Assembly (NCBI GenBank): GCA_001983555.1
Contig: LJHE01000052.1
Coordinates: forward strand, 1-33,232
Length of the DNA: 33,232 bases
Reading direction: 5' to 3'
From: Candidatus Epulonipiscioides gigas
GTDB lineage: Bacteria > Bacillota > Clostridia > Lachnospirales > Cellulosilyticaceae
A model generated the notes under the pieces. That model saw only the letters and a list, made by a program, of their open reading frames with translations. It had not been told where the DNA came from and made no database searches. Position numbers and translations under genes: made by a program. Below are positions 7,204 through 17,128 of the stretch, one piece after another; position 1 is the stretch's first letter, and each line of letters opens with the position of its first letter.

Positions 7204-8749
7204 CTTCAGATCCTCCTTTATCAGATTTTAATATAGCTGACATAATACCTTCTTGAGTTGCTTCTTGCTGTGCAAATTCACCAACAATTTTTCCTTCATT
7301 CATAACATAAATTCTATCGCTCATGCCTAATACTTCAGGTAATTCAGAAGAAATCATAATAACCGATTTGCCAGATTGAATGAGCTCATTTATAATAGTA
7401 TAAATTTCATATTTTGCTCCAACATCAATACCTCGTGTCGGCTCATCTAAAATTAATACATTTGGATTTGAAAACATCCATTTAGAAAGCAAAACTTTTT
7501 GCTGATTACCTCCTGAGAGATTTCCAACTAATTGCTCTATACTGGTACATTTAGTATGCATTTTCTTTGCATAATTTGTAGCAATTTCATATTCTTTATT
7601 GGCAGCAATTATTGTATTTTTAGATATGCCAGCTAAATTTGCAAGAGTTGTATTAGTTCTAATAGGATTTGTAAGTATCAATCCATTCCCTTTACGGTCT
7701 TCTGTCACATATGCAAGACCCATATCAATAGCTTGACGAATATTACCCAATTCTTTTTCTTTACCATTTATTTTTAAAGAACCTGAAATTGCAGTTCCAT
7801 AACTTTTTCCAAAAATACTCATTGCAAGCTCTGTTCTACCTGCTCCCATAAGTCCAGAAAATCCTACAACTTCACCTTTTTTAACATGAAATGAGACATT
7901 ATCTACAACTTTACGCTCTGTATAAATTGGATGATGTACAGTCCAATTTGCAACTTCCATTGCAATTTCATCAGATATAGTGTGCCCAGTTCTTTTTGGA
8001 AAACGGTCAGATAATTCACGTCCAACCATTGCGCTAATTATACGGTCTTCTGTACATTCATCTACACCTTTAGTTAAAGTTTCCACACTTTTTCCGTCAC
8101 GAATTATTGTAATTTCATCTGCAACATAAGAAACTTCATTGAGCTTATGAGTTATTATAATACAAGTCATTCCTTGAGCTTTAAATTCTAGTAGCAAATC
8201 AAGTAATGCTTGAGAATCTTGCTCGTTTAATGATGATGTAGGCTCATCAAGTATTAGTAATTTTGCATTTTTAGCAAGAGCTTTAGCGATTTCCACTAAT
8301 TGTTGTTTACCTACTCCTATATCACATATACGTGTACGTGATGAATCTAACAAACCAACCGTTTTAAGATACTTATCTGCTTCTGCATATGTTAAGTTCC
8401 AATCAATAGCAAATTTTTTACCACGTTCATTACCTAAAAACATATTTTCCCCAATTGTTAGCTCCTGAATAAGAGCTAGTTCTTGATGGATAATTACTAT
8501 TCCTTTACTCTCACTATCTGGAATTTTAGAAAATTTACAAATTTTTCCGTCATATAGTATATCACCTGTATACGAACCATATGAATATACTCCGCTAAGC
8601 ACATTCATAAGCGTTGATTTTCCTGCTCCATTTTCACCCACTAATGCATGTATATGTCCTTTTTTAACCTGCAAATTTACATTATCTAATGCTTTTACTC
8701 CTGAAAACGATTTTGTAATATTTTTCATTTCTAATATAAATTCAGTCAA
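7193..8749 (-). CDS. mmsA: Multiple-monosaccharide ABC transporter ATP-binding protein
   Basis: A 518-residue double-ABC ATPase of the GguA/XylG/MglA family. The first cassette has Walker [10 protein letters not shown] (38-46), signature region [15 protein letters not shown] and Walker [11 protein letters not shown]. The second has the degenerate Walker [10 protein letters not shown] usual in this family, signature [14 protein letters not shown] and Walker [12 protein letters not shown]. It hydrolyses ATP at the cytoplasmic face to drive import through MmsB. I chose TTG 8749 because AGGAGGTG lies just upstream. The frame is open to 8809, but that extension runs back into chvE and has no ribosome site. 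It sits 19 bp after chvE and overlaps mmsB. Confidence 0.93.
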   Translation of the reverse strand: MTEFILEMKNITKSFSGVKALDNVNLQVKKGHIHALVGENGAGKSTLMNVLSGVYSYGSYTGDILYDGKICKFSKIPDSESKGIVIIHQELALIQELTIGENMFLGNERGKKFAIDWNLTYAEADKYLKTVGLLDSSRTRICDIGVGKQQLVEIAKALAKNAKLLILDEPTSSLNEQDSQALLDLLLEFKAQGMTCIIITHKLNEVSYVADEITIIRDGKSVETLTKGVDECTEDRIISAMVGRELSDRFPKRTGHTISDEIAMEVANWTVHHPIYTERKVVDNVSFHVKKGEVVGFSGLMGAGRTELAMSIFGKSYGTAISGSLKINGKEKELGNIRQAIDMGLAYVTEDRKGNGLILTNPIRTNTTLANLAGISKNTIIAANKEYEIATNYAKKMHTKCTSIEQLVGNLSGGNQQKVLLSKWMFSNPNVLILDEPTRGIDVGAKYEIYTIINELIQSGKSVIMISSELPEVLGMSDRIYVMNEGKIVGEFAQQEATQEGIMSAILKSDKGGSEDGK

Positions 8750-8768
8750 TAAAACACCTCCTAAACTT

Positions 8769-9839
8769 TTATGGTTGAACTTCTTCAGCTGTATAATAAC
8801 CTGTCTCAATTAATAAAGCTTCATAATTATTAAGTGTTGCAACAACAGGCTCACATAAATAAGAAGGTATTATACCTGTACCATTATCATATGTTTTATT
8901 ATCATTAATCGGTGGTTCACTACCTTTCATAAGAGCATCAACCATTTCTACAGTTTTTGCAGCTAAATCACGAGTATCTTTAAATATAGACATCTCTTGC
9001 TTACCTGAAATTATATTTTGTACAGAAACTACATCACAATCTTGACCTGTCAGAAGAGGATATGCTCCATCATAAGAAGATACTAGAGCATTAGTAACAC
9101 CTTGTGCAGTTGAATCATTTGATGCTAATACTATATCAAGATCTGTATCTGTATAATAAGATGCCAATATATTTTCAAAACGAGCTTGAGCGACATCTGT
9201 TGCCCAATTTACTGTAGCCACTTCTGTTTGCTCAGTTTGACCTGATAAACACTCTAGAGTACCTTCATCTAAATAAGGTTGCAAAATACTCATAGCTCCA
9301 CCAAAAAAGAAATTTATGTTATTGTCACCAGGGTCTCCTGTAATAAATTCAATTGTATAAGTTTCATCTGTACTATCAAGTTTTAGTTTATCTACTATGT
9401 ATTCTCCTTGTTTTACTCCAACATCCCAGTTGTCAAATGTTGAATAATAGCTAATTGCATCTGTTCCCATTATTAATCTATCATATGCTATTACTTCTAT
9501 ACCGTTTGACTTTGCTTGCTCCATAACTGTACCAAGTGCAGAACCATCAATTGAAGCAACCACTAAAGTTTTAACTCCTCCTGAAATCATATTTTCAATT
9601 TGAGATACTTGTGTTGCAATATCGTTTGCGGCATATTGTAAATCTACATCATAACCTGCACTTTCAAGTTGAGCTTTCATATTTTCGCCATCTTGATTCC
9701 AACGTTGCAAGTCTTGTGTTGGCATAGATACTCCTACAAGATTACTGGTGTCTGTTGATGTATTTGTTTCTGATGAAGTACATCCTGCAAATGCTATCAA
9801 CATAGTTGAACTTAAAACTACTGATAAAAATTTTTTCAT
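8769..9839 (-). CDS. chvE: Multiple-monosaccharide ABC transporter substrate-binding lipoprotein
   Basis: A 356-residue periplasmic-binding-type protein (Peripla_BP_4), anchored as a lipoprotein outside the membrane. The signal peptide [20 protein letters not shown] ends in a lipobox with Cys20, followed by a Ser/Thr-rich linker. The mature part starts [20 protein letters not shown], the ChvE-type entry strand, and contains [29 protein letters not shown] and LLTGQDCDV, which line the two-lobed sugar cleft in this family. It feeds sugar to MmsA/MmsB encoded directly downstream. ChvE-type proteins can also present sugars to sensors, but no partner kinase is seen here. A strong promoter with an overlapping operator lies upstream at 9883-9911. 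Confidence 0.92.
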   Translation of the reverse strand: MKKFLSVVLSSTMLIAFAGCTSSETNTSTDTSNLVGVSMPTQDLQRWNQDGENMKAQLESAGYDVDLQYAANDIATQVSQIENMISGGVKTLVVASIDGSALGTVMEQAKSNGIEVIAYDRLIMGTDAISYYSTFDNWDVGVKQGEYIVDKLKLDSTDETYTIEFITGDPGDNNINFFFGGAMSILQPYLDEGTLECLSGQTEQTEVATVNWATDVAQARFENILASYYTDTDLDIVLASNDSTAQGVTNALVSSYDGAYPLLTGQDCDVVSVQNIISGKQEMSIFKDTRDLAAKTVEMVDALMKGSEPPINDNKTYDNGTGIIPSYLCEPVVATLNNYEALLIETGYYTAEEVQP

Positions 9840-9882
9840 ATATTTCGCTCCTTTTTATTATTAAACTTAAATCTTGTAATAA

Positions 9883-9911
9883 ATAATAAAACGTTTTGTA
9901 AAATAAGTCAA
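9883..9911 (-). promoter_or_regulatory. chvE promoter with cre-like palindrome in the spacer
   Basis: On the minus strand TTGACT (9906-9911) and TATTAT (9883-9888) are separated by exactly 17 bp. The spacer contains AAAACGTTTT (9888-9897), a perfect palindrome close to the core of CcpA (cre) or other LacI-family operators, overlapping the -10. Binding there would block RNA polymerase. Carbon-catabolite control is inferred. Confidence 0.55.
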
Positions 9912-10055
9912 TATAATTTAAAAAAAAATTATAAAATCGAAAATTTTTTTGTGTTTTTACCTTAAAATATTTGAATAGAATTTATTTTATGATAAAATTA
10001 TTATAAAGTGAATCTGTTTTATTATGAATAAATTTATATTTTTAAAGGAGAAATT

Positions 10056-12095
10056 ATGAATAAACGATTAACAGAAATAATATATACCTTAATAAAAAAT
10101 AGTAACACAATTACATTAGAATTCTTATCTATAAAATATAATGTAACTATTCGTACTATACGTATGGATATAAATTCCTTAAATGAGCTTCTTTTAAAAT
10201 TTAAATTAAATACTATTGAACTTAAAAGAGGAGGAATTATATGTGTTCAAAAAGATTTTGAAGAAATATTAAAGTATATTAATAATAATTTTTATGAATA
10301 CAAGCTATCAAAATACGAAAGAGCATTAATTTCTAGTGTTTTAATTGTAACAGCTCAGGGATATATTACTTTGGCACATATAGCAGACAAAATTTATGTA
10401 AGTCGTTCTAGTATTATAAAAGATTTAAATACTATTAAAGAACTGCTTATTAGTTCTAATCTTGTACTTATTAGCTATCCTAATAAAGGATTAATGGTTA
10501 ATGGTAATGAAATTGATAAAAGATGGTTTTTATTTAAAGCTAGTGCCTTTGTTGAACATAAGATTTGGCACAATTTATTTCCCTCTGCTCAAATCAAAAA
10601 AATGGTAGAAAATATATTAATTGAACTAGAGCATATGCATCAAAAGTTTTTAGTAGATAGCTCATATTTAAAAATAGTAAAATATTTGTGTATTATGTTA
10701 CAACGAAATTTAAATGGTTATTATCTGGAGAGTTATTTAGATGTTGCTCAAGAAAAATATCAATTTGCAAAAGATGCTATCCAACATATCATGCAATATA
10801 ACAATATCAACTTTAATACAAATGAAATCAATTATTTAAGTATTTTATTATCAACCTGCAGATACACAAAAAATCATGCATTTAATCAAGATTCTATTAA
10901 AATACAACTTATAACTCGTAAGTTCATAAGAGCGTTGTCTAAAACACTAAATATGAATTTAGATAATGATTATACATTTTTTAGTGATTTATCTGCTCAT
11001 TTAGAATTTACATTTGTATCAGAATACCCTCAATATCCAGTGATAGAGCTAATTGATGATGTCGTTTATGAAAATAGTTATGTTTTAGAAGCAGTTAAAC
11101 AATCCATACATATTTTCAAAGAATTTAGAAATCAATCTTTAACTCAGACGGAAATTAACTACATAACTATACATGTATGTGTTGCAATTGAGCGATATAA
11201 TAATACTGACCTTAAATTAAATGTAATAATTATATGTAATGGAGGAGTTGCTTTATCACAATTATTAGCTCAAAAGTTAAAAACTTATTTTAATTTTAAA
11301 ATAGTAGATATTATATCTTCATACGAAATCAGCAGTATAACTAGAAGTACTTTTGATTTAATTATAAGCACTATTGTTATAGAAAATTGTGATATGGATG
11401 TTATAGTTATTTCAACAATTTTATCCAAGCAAGATTATATTCGTATACGTGATAAAATTGAACAGCTAAAAAATAATAGCTCTTTAATTCAAAAAAATAA
11501 TATTAAAGAAATTAGCCTGCCTGACATCTTATCTATAGTTAATAAGATTATATCTAATAAAACTCCAGAGCTAGCTAATGAAATCATGCTCGATATAAAA
11601 AAAGAACTTAGAGAGCATTCAAAAGAATTGATGTTGCATCAGATATTAGATATAGCTCATATTCAATTGGATGTTGAATGTGTAGATTGGAAAGATGCAA
11701 TATATAAATCTGCCAAAATATTATTAGACAAATGCTACATAGAAGAGCGTTACATTGATGCTATGATTGAAAATGTTGTACTTAATGGTCCTTATATTGT
11801 TATATCTAAAGGATTTGCATTTCCTCATGAAGGACTAGGTAAAGGTAGCCTTAAATTAGGAATGAGTTTAATTCGTCTTAAACAAGAAGTAAACTTTAAT
11901 GCAAACGAATTAGATCCTATAAAATTTGTATGTTGTTTAAGTGCTATAGATAATACTAGTCATTTGAAAGCATTTTTTAATTTAGTAACTCTATTAGCTA
12001 AACCTAAATTTAAACAAGATCTACAAAGAGCAACTACTTCAATTGAAATTTTAAATATTTTTCAAAAATATGAATATAATTTCAAATTATATTAA
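10056..12095 (+). CDS. PRD-containing PTS transcriptional activator (HTH-PRD-EIIB-EIIA, BglG/MtlR-like)
   Basis: A 679-residue sugar-PTS regulator. In order: an HTH_11 helix-turn-helix (about 1-60), a second Mga-type HTH (about 90-140, HIADKIYVSRSSIIKDL), two PRD domains (about 180-400; TEINYITIHVCVAIERY is the second with its His), a GatB-like EIIB domain (ICNGGVALSQLLAQKL, Cys the likely phosphorylation site) and a C-terminal EIIA domain with FAFPHEG carrying the active His. This layout lets HPr and the cognate PTS set its activity by phosphorylation. It likely activates the galactitol-type PTS operon starting 101 bp downstream on the same strand. It is divergent from the chvE operon across 216 bp and could influence both. 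No AAA+ domain, so it is not LevR-like. Confidence 0.88.
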   Translation: MNKRLTEIIYTLIKNSNTITLEFLSIKYNVTIRTIRMDINSLNELLLKFKLNTIELKRGGIICVQKDFEEILKYINNNFYEYKLSKYERALISSVLIVTAQGYITLAHIADKIYVSRSSIIKDLNTIKELLISSNLVLISYPNKGLMVNGNEIDKRWFLFKASAFVEHKIWHNLFPSAQIKKMVENILIELEHMHQKFLVDSSYLKIVKYLCIMLQRNLNGYYLESYLDVAQEKYQFAKDAIQHIMQYNNINFNTNEINYLSILLSTCRYTKNHAFNQDSIKIQLITRKFIRALSKTLNMNLDNDYTFFSDLSAHLEFTFVSEYPQYPVIELIDDVVYENSYVLEAVKQSIHIFKEFRNQSLTQTEINYITIHVCVAIERYNNTDLKLNVIIICNGGVALSQLLAQKLKTYFNFKIVDIISSYEISSITRSTFDLIISTIVIENCDMDVIVISTILSKQDYIRIRDKIEQLKNNSSLIQKNNIKEISLPDILSIVNKIISNKTPELANEIMLDIKKELREHSKELMLHQILDIAHIQLDVECVDWKDAIYKSAKILLDKCYIEERYIDAMIENVVLNGPYIVISKGFAFPHEGLGKGSLKLGMSLIRLKQEVNFNANELDPIKFVCCLSAIDNTSHLKAFFNLVTLLAKPKFKQDLQRATTSIEILNIFQKYEYNFKLY

Positions 12096-12134
12096 AAATA
12101 AGTATATTTTTTTTCACATAATATTGAAAAAACT

Positions 12135-12163
12135 TTGACTTTTATTTCCCAAATATGTATGTT
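12135..12163 (+). promoter_or_regulatory. Promoter of the PTS operon
   Basis: TTGACT (12135-12140), a 17-bp spacer and TATGTT (12158-12163) precede the EIIA gene by 33 bp. No clear inverted repeat for the activator is visible. Confidence 0.4.
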
Positions 12164-12196
12164 AAGCTATATTTATAAACGAAGGGAGGTATTTGA

Positions 12197-12664
12197 GTGA
12201 TATGGGAAGACTTAGAAAATAACTTAATTCATATTAATGTAAATGCTATCACAATTGCACAAATTATGGAAAAAGTAGGACGTAATTTTATAAAAGAAGG
12301 CTATTGTAAAAAATCTTTTGTTGAAGCTCTAATAACACGTGAAATTGAATTTCCCACTGCTTTAGACATAGATGGTATTGGGGTAGCAATTCCTCATACA
12401 GATATAAGTCATGTTAATAAAGCTAAAATTTCTATTGCAACGCTTAAACAACCAATAACATTTACACATATGGGTACAGATGATGAGGCTGTAGATGTTA
12501 GTCTAATATTTATGCTGGCTATTAATGAGCCTAATGCTCATATTGATAAGATACAGCAAATTATCTCTATTATTCAGGATAAACAAGTTTTAGAAAATTT
12601 ATTAAATGCTAAAAACAAACAAGCAATAATTGATATTATAAGAGAAAAGGAGCAATCACTATGA
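12197..12664 (+). CDS. PTS galactitol-type EIIA component
   Basis: A 155-residue fructose/mannitol-type EIIA domain protein (PTS_EIIA_2), closest in style to GatA. His67 in GVAIPHTD is the expected phospho-acceptor from HPr. The surrounding ALDIDGIGVAIPH and LIFMLAINEPNAHIDKIQQI segments are family hallmarks. It passes phosphate to the EIIB encoded next. The start is GTG 12197, seven bases after GGGAGG. The first gene of an EIIA-EIIB-EIIC operon, its last codon overlaps the EIIB start (ATGA). Confidence 0.9.
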   Translation: MIWEDLENNLIHINVNAITIAQIMEKVGRNFIKEGYCKKSFVEALITREIEFPTALDIDGIGVAIPHTDISHVNKAKISIATLKQPITFTHMGTDDEAVDVSLIFMLAINEPNAHIDKIQQIISIIQDKQVLENLLNAKNKQAIIDIIREKEQSL

Positions 12665-12942
12665 AGGTAAAAGTAATTGTAGCATGTGGCGGAGCTGTTG
12701 CAACTTCAACTGTAGCAGCACATAAAGTAGTAGAGCTTGGAAAAAAGAATGGAATAGATATTGACATTTGTCAAATTAGAATTTCCGAAATAGAATCCAA
12801 TTTAACTGGAGCAAAACTAATTGTAACAACTTCTAATGTAAAAAGAGATTATGGTATTCCACTTGTAAAAGGTATGCCATTTATATCAGGTATTGGCGTT
12901 GAAAAAACTGAAAAAGCAATTTTAGATATATTAAAACAATAA
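12661..12942 (+). CDS. PTS galactitol-type EIIB component
   Basis: A 93-residue PTS_IIB domain protein of the GatB class. VIVACGGAVATSTVAAHKV is the phosphate-binding loop, with Cys9 as the phosphorylated residue. KLIVTTSNVKRDYGIPLVKGMPFISGIG follows the usual GatB pattern (shown here in two parts of the fold). It transfers phosphate from EIIA to the sugar carried by EIIC. It overlaps the EIIA gene by 4 bp and precedes EIIC by 20 bp with an AAAGGGG site between. Confidence 0.91.
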   Translation: MKVKVIVACGGAVATSTVAAHKVVELGKKNGIDIDICQIRISEIESNLTGAKLIVTTSNVKRDYGIPLVKGMPFISGIGVEKTEKAILDILKQ

Positions 12943-12962
12943 TTTTAGAAAGGGGTGTCATT

Positions 12963-14318
12963 ATGTGGTCTGTATTTGAATCTATAATTGATTATATTGT
13001 AAATATGGGAGCATCCGTAATGCTTCCCGTTGTCATCATACTTTTAAGTTTGATAATGGGAATTAAACTTGGCAAAGCTATTCGAGCTGGATTAATGATA
13101 GGCGTAGGATTTGTTGGACTTGGATTAATCGTTGATTTAATGAATGCTCAATTAGGGCCTGCTGCTGCTGCAATGTCAGAAAGATTTGGATTATCTCTTA
13201 GCGTAATTGATATAGGATGGCCAGGAGCATCTCCTATAACGTGGGCCTCTGAAATAGCAACTATGGCAATTCCAATTGCAATCTTAGTAAATATCATTAT
13301 GTTAGTGCTCAGATTAACAAAAACCGTAAATATTGATATTTGGAATATTTGGCATATGACATTCACAGGTGCAATTGCATATGTAGTTACTGGGAATTTT
13401 TGGATAGGTATATTAGGTGTTGTAGTTCATGCTGTAATAGCATATAAACTAGGAGATTTATGGGCTCCACTAATGACAGATTATTTTGAATTAGATGGTT
13501 TAACCGTACCTCATGGTACATCAGCATATATGGCTCCTATTGCTTGTGCAGTTGATGAATTAATTGAAAGAAGTCCAAAACTTAAAAAAATTGATATAAG
13601 CGCAGATACGTTACAAGAAAAAGTAGGCGTACTTGGAGAACCTATTGTAGTTGGTGCTCTACTTGGAACTGTTGTTGGATTTTTAGCGGGTTATCCTGCT
13701 CAAGAGGCGTTGCCACTTGGTGTAAAAATGTCAGCAGTTATGGTTCTTATGCCAAAAGTAGTAAAATGTATTATGGAAGGATTATTCCCACTATCAGAGC
13801 GAGCTAAAGAGATAATGACCAAAAAATTTGAAAATTCAGAGTTTTATATAGGTCTTGACCCAGCAATTTTATTAGGTGACCCACAAGTTGTTACAGCTGG
13901 ATTAATATTTATGCCTCTTACACTTTTAATTGCAGTGCTAGTTCCTGGAAATAAGGTAATGCCATTTGGAGATCTTGCAACAATTGGATTTTTTATTGCT
14001 ATAGCTGTTGCAGTTCATAAAGGTAATCTATTTAGGACTTTATTCTCGGGCTCAATAATTATGTATATGACAATATGGATTGCAAATCAAACTATTCCTT
14101 GGATGACAGAATTAGCTGTTTCAACTGGTAGTACAAATGGTGAGCATATGTTAGCAGCACTTGATCAAGGTGGTAGTCCAATAACTTATATTTTCACTCA
14201 GAGCTTCCATTTAGAAAATATTCTTGGTTTAATTATAATCAGTGTTCTTTATATTGGCTCCTTTGTCTTTGCAATCAGATGTTCAAAAAAACGTGCAGAA
14301 GAACTAAAAAAGCAGTAG
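12963..14318 (+). CDS. PTS galactitol-type EIIC permease
   Basis: A 451-residue membrane permease of the EIIC-GAT family (PF03611). About ten to twelve membrane segments are visible. Family motifs include GIKLGKAIRAGLMIGVGFVG, ITWASEIATMAIPI, LTVPHGTSAYMAPIA and the late GSPITYIFTQS. It imports and phosphorylates a sugar alcohol or related sugar with EIIA/EIIB. GAT-class permeases take galactitol, but ascribed relatives take other polyols and pentoses, so the substrate stays open. No dehydrogenase, isomerase or aldolase follows; the operon ends at the hairpin at 14369-14403. Confidence 0.9.
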   Translation: MWSVFESIIDYIVNMGASVMLPVVIILLSLIMGIKLGKAIRAGLMIGVGFVGLGLIVDLMNAQLGPAAAAMSERFGLSLSVIDIGWPGASPITWASEIATMAIPIAILVNIIMLVLRLTKTVNIDIWNIWHMTFTGAIAYVVTGNFWIGILGVVVHAVIAYKLGDLWAPLMTDYFELDGLTVPHGTSAYMAPIACAVDELIERSPKLKKIDISADTLQEKVGVLGEPIVVGALLGTVVGFLAGYPAQEALPLGVKMSAVMVLMPKVVKCIMEGLFPLSERAKEIMTKKFENSEFYIGLDPAILLGDPQVVTAGLIFMPLTLLIAVLVPGNKVMPFGDLATIGFFIAIAVAVHKGNLFRTLFSGSIIMYMTIWIANQTIPWMTELAVSTGSTNGEHMLAALDQGGSPITYIFTQSFHLENILGLIIISVLYIGSFVFAIRCSKKRAEELKKQ

Positions 14319-14368
14319 TAACTAGAATATAATTTTTTTGATACATATATAAATATATTTTATATATA

Positions 14369-14403
14369 AGCTCCACTGTTCTAAATATTAGAATAGTAGA
14401 GCT
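14369..14403 (+). terminator. Terminator of the PTS operon
   Basis: AGCTCCACTGTTCTAA pairs with TTAGAATAGTAGAGCT over 16 bases, with C-A or G-U mismatches at two positions, followed by ATTTTATT. It lies 50 bp past the EIIC stop and may work from both sides. Confidence 0.6.
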
Positions 14404-14426
14404 ATTTTATTGCCTTAAATATTATA

Positions 14427-14445
14427 TAGCTCTAGTTTAGAGCTA
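14427..14445 (-). terminator. Hairpin after the chemoreceptor gene
   Basis: TAGCTCTA-GTT-TAGAGCTA is a perfect 8-bp stem just 3 bp past the stop of the minus-strand chemoreceptor gene. The following T content is weak, so termination may depend on this and the neighbouring hairpin together. Confidence 0.5.
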
Positions 14446-14448
14446 AAA

Positions 14449-16596
14449 TTATTTCATTTTAAAGTATTCTAACATGCTTATTAAATGTTCGGCTTGTGTT
14501 GCGAGCTCTTCACTTACTGAAGCACTTTCCTCTGAGGTACTTGATGTTTGTTCAACTAAGTTTGAAATTCGTTTTGCTCCATTTAACAAATCTTCAATAC
14601 TAGTTCTTTGTTTATTAGTTTTTTCTAATAAATCAGTTGAAAGTATGTTGGTTTGCTCAATTGTAGAAATAATCTCACGTAAACTATTTGAAGTATTATC
14701 TGCCATTTCTTGTCCTTTATTAACATCACTTATACTATTTTTTAGAATATTATCAATTTCTTTAACAGTTTCACTACTACGGTTTGCAAGATCACGAATT
14801 TCAGCTGCAACAACTGCAAAACCTTTTCCCGCTTCACCTGCTCGAGCTGCTTCAATAGCTGCATTAAGTGCTAATAAATTAGTTTGACTTGAAATACTTT
14901 CCACAGTTTTAAGTACATTTGAAATAACATGACTAGATTGATTGATTGCTTTCATAGATACTAACATACTTTCCATATTTTGTGTTCCTATATCAGCTTT
15001 AGTTTTAGCTTCATGAGAAATTTTAAATGTTTCTTCTACATTAATTATCGTACTATTAATTAGACTTATTATCTCCTCTGTTGTATCCATAAAATTATGA
15101 ATAATTACGCTTTGTTCTGCAGTTCCTTGAGCAAGTTCATTTGCCCCTATTGCAATACCTTCTGCTCCATTATTTACTTGACTTGCAGCTTCATTAATAC
15201 CAGATATTGTTTCAGTTAATTTATCTGTAATTTGTATTATTGATATTTTTATTGGAGCAAATGAACCAATATAATTATCTTTCATATTTTTAATAGCTGT
15301 AAAATCGCCTTGTGCCATTGATTCTAAAGTATTTTGAATGTCATTTACTATATCTAATAAAATATTGCTCATTTTAATAAATGTATCACCAAGTTGACCT
15401 ATTTCATCGTTATATTCTATATTAAATGAAACATTTAAGTTACCTTCTGTCATTTGAGTTGCTGAGTTTAACAATTTTTCTAAAGGTTTTAACGCCTTAT
15501 TAAGCAATGCAATAATTAAACTAATTAAACAAATTAATGATATAATAGAAATAGCAATAATTAGAATCGTAAGTACTGTAGTTGAGCGAAATAATTCTTG
15601 TTCATCTACTTCTACATGAGCCCACCAAAATTCATCTCCAGCAGTAATTGGATATAAATATCTTTGCTGTGTAGAACCTTTTACATATGCTGCATTATCT
15701 TCTAAACATTTTGTAGCAATACTAAAAGGTTCATGTTTACTTGATTTGGCTTGCCATTCTTGAGATGCTTTGTCAGAAATAAAATCGCCTACATTGGCAC
15801 CTATATTTGCACTATCTTGAGAATCATACATAATAGTCCATTCGCTATTTATTATAGCATTAAATAATGTTTCATAACTATTACTGTCTAATCTTATTGC
15901 GTCAAAGCTCGATACTAAAACATCAATTACAACAACGCCTTGTACCTTATTATTATACATAATTGGATATGATAAACTGATAACTAAATCTCCATTAACA
16001 ATGGTAGGTGCTGTAACATGGGATTTTCCAGTAGATTTTGTTACATTATAATATTCTTGATTAGCATATGAATTATAATCATATATGGCATTTGCAGTAA
16101 AATTATTTACATTTTCATCATCAACTTCAAAACTAAAAACTTCTTGTGTGGAGTCAAAAGCATATGGCTCAAAATAAATGCCAAAAGACTTAATATTAGG
16201 ATTGTTTCCTATTGCAGACCAAGCACTATTTAATATATATTTTTCAGCATCATAATTTTCTTTAGACAAAGGAGTTCCATACACATGACTAATATTATCT
16301 GATTGTATTTCTTCCTCTGCTGTTAGTTTAGCTGGTTCAAAATATTTAAAATTACGGTCAGTATATGCTGTTATATCTTGCAATATACTAAAAGTTGAAT
16401 CTATAATTGATTGTATACTAGTAGCATTTAATTCTGCTGTTCTATTAAACAGAGCTTGAATATCTTTTGAACTTGAACTTGAAACTTGCACTGATACAAC
16501 TACAACTAATATAGTTAATATAAATGTAATCATTAATCCTATTCTTCTAGCAAGTCGAATGGATAATTTTGAATTAGTGTTTTTAAATTTTTTCAT
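14449..16596 (-). CDS. Methyl-accepting chemotaxis protein with extracellular dCache sensor
   Basis: A 715-residue transmembrane chemoreceptor. TM1 spans about 19-37, then a large extracellular dCache-like ligand domain (about 40-335, containing [31 protein letters not shown] and the distal lobe near [18 protein letters not shown]), TM2 (about 341-365), HAMP (about 366-420) and the cytoplasmic signalling coiled coil. The hairpin tip [20 protein letters not shown] binds CheA/CheW. No C-terminal CheR-docking pentapeptide is present. dCache receptors usually bind amino acids, organic acids or sugars. ATG 16596 has AGAAGGAGA upstream. An open extension to 16707 lacks a ribosome site and would add a spurious hydrophobic leader. 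It converges on the PTS operon. No other chemotaxis gene is in the window. Confidence 0.9.
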   Translation of the reverse strand: MKKFKNTNSKLSIRLARRIGLMITFILTILVVVVSVQVSSSSSKDIQALFNRTAELNATSIQSIIDSTFSILQDITAYTDRNFKYFEPAKLTAEEEIQSDNISHVYGTPLSKENYDAEKYILNSAWSAIGNNPNIKSFGIYFEPYAFDSTQEVFSFEVDDENVNNFTANAIYDYNSYANQEYYNVTKSTGKSHVTAPTIVNGDLVISLSYPIMYNNKVQGVVVIDVLVSSFDAIRLDSNSYETLFNAIINSEWTIMYDSQDSANIGANVGDFISDKASQEWQAKSSKHEPFSIATKCLEDNAAYVKGSTQQRYLYPITAGDEFWWAHVEVDEQELFRSTTVLTILIIAISIISLICLISLIIALLNKALKPLEKLLNSATQMTEGNLNVSFNIEYNDEIGQLGDTFIKMSNILLDIVNDIQNTLESMAQGDFTAIKNMKDNYIGSFAPIKISIIQITDKLTETISGINEAASQVNNGAEGIAIGANELAQGTAEQSVIIHNFMDTTEEIISLINSTIINVEETFKISHEAKTKADIGTQNMESMLVSMKAINQSSHVISNVLKTVESISSQTNLLALNAAIEAARAGEAGKGFAVVAAEIRDLANRSSETVKEIDNILKNSISDVNKGQEMADNTSNSLREIISTIEQTNILSTDLLEKTNKQRTSIEDLLNGAKRISNLVEQTSSTSEESASVSEELATQAEHLISMLEYFKMK

Positions 16597-17128
16597 TTCC
16601 CTATCTCCTTCTGATAAATTTTGATATAAATATGTAACAATATAACTCAGTGAAATAAGTTTAAATATTTGCATTTTGATATAGATAAATAGCTCTGTCA
16701 TTACCATTTTGTTATCTATGATTTATTTATAATAAGTTTTTCTGTTGAAACAATATATTAGACTATGCTCTTTTGTATTTTGATAAATACTATCAATAAT
16801 CATCTTTCAAATTTATTATTTTTAATTAACACCCTCCATTAATATTGTTCAGAGCTATTACATCTACTAAGATTTATAGTATAATTCTTCTATAATATTT
16901 TAATCTAACCAAATAAGTTAACTCCCATCTCTAAATAGTATCAGAAATGGGATATGTGATTTATATTGCGCCATATACTCTATACTTTATACTCTATGCA
17001 TGTATTAACATTTCTAGTATATAAATTATAACCAAAAACTTGTGTCTTTTTAATTAAATATAAGCACTTTATAATATACAAAATAATAATAATCGTTTTT
17101 TTGTCAAAATATCGTTTTTTTTATTAAA
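16597..17128. other. Intergenic region without a recognisable gene
   Basis: This AT-rich 532-bp gap holds the leader of the chemoreceptor gene and the downstream flank of the UroD-superfamily gene at 17129. I see a short weak stem (CCCAT at about 16923 with ATGGG at about 16949) and two CGTTTTTTT-like runs near 17094 and 17113. No ORF, RNA gene or convincing operator was found. Confidence 0.5.

Noticed and set aside
8750-8809. Longer N-terminus for mmsA
   Set aside because: The extension overlaps the chvE coding end and lacks a ribosome site, while TTG 8749 follows AGGAGGTG.
16597-16707. Longer N-terminus for the chemoreceptor
   Set aside because: No ribosome site for the earlier ATG. ATG 16596 follows AGAAGGAGA and gives the normal short cytoplasmic tail before TM1.
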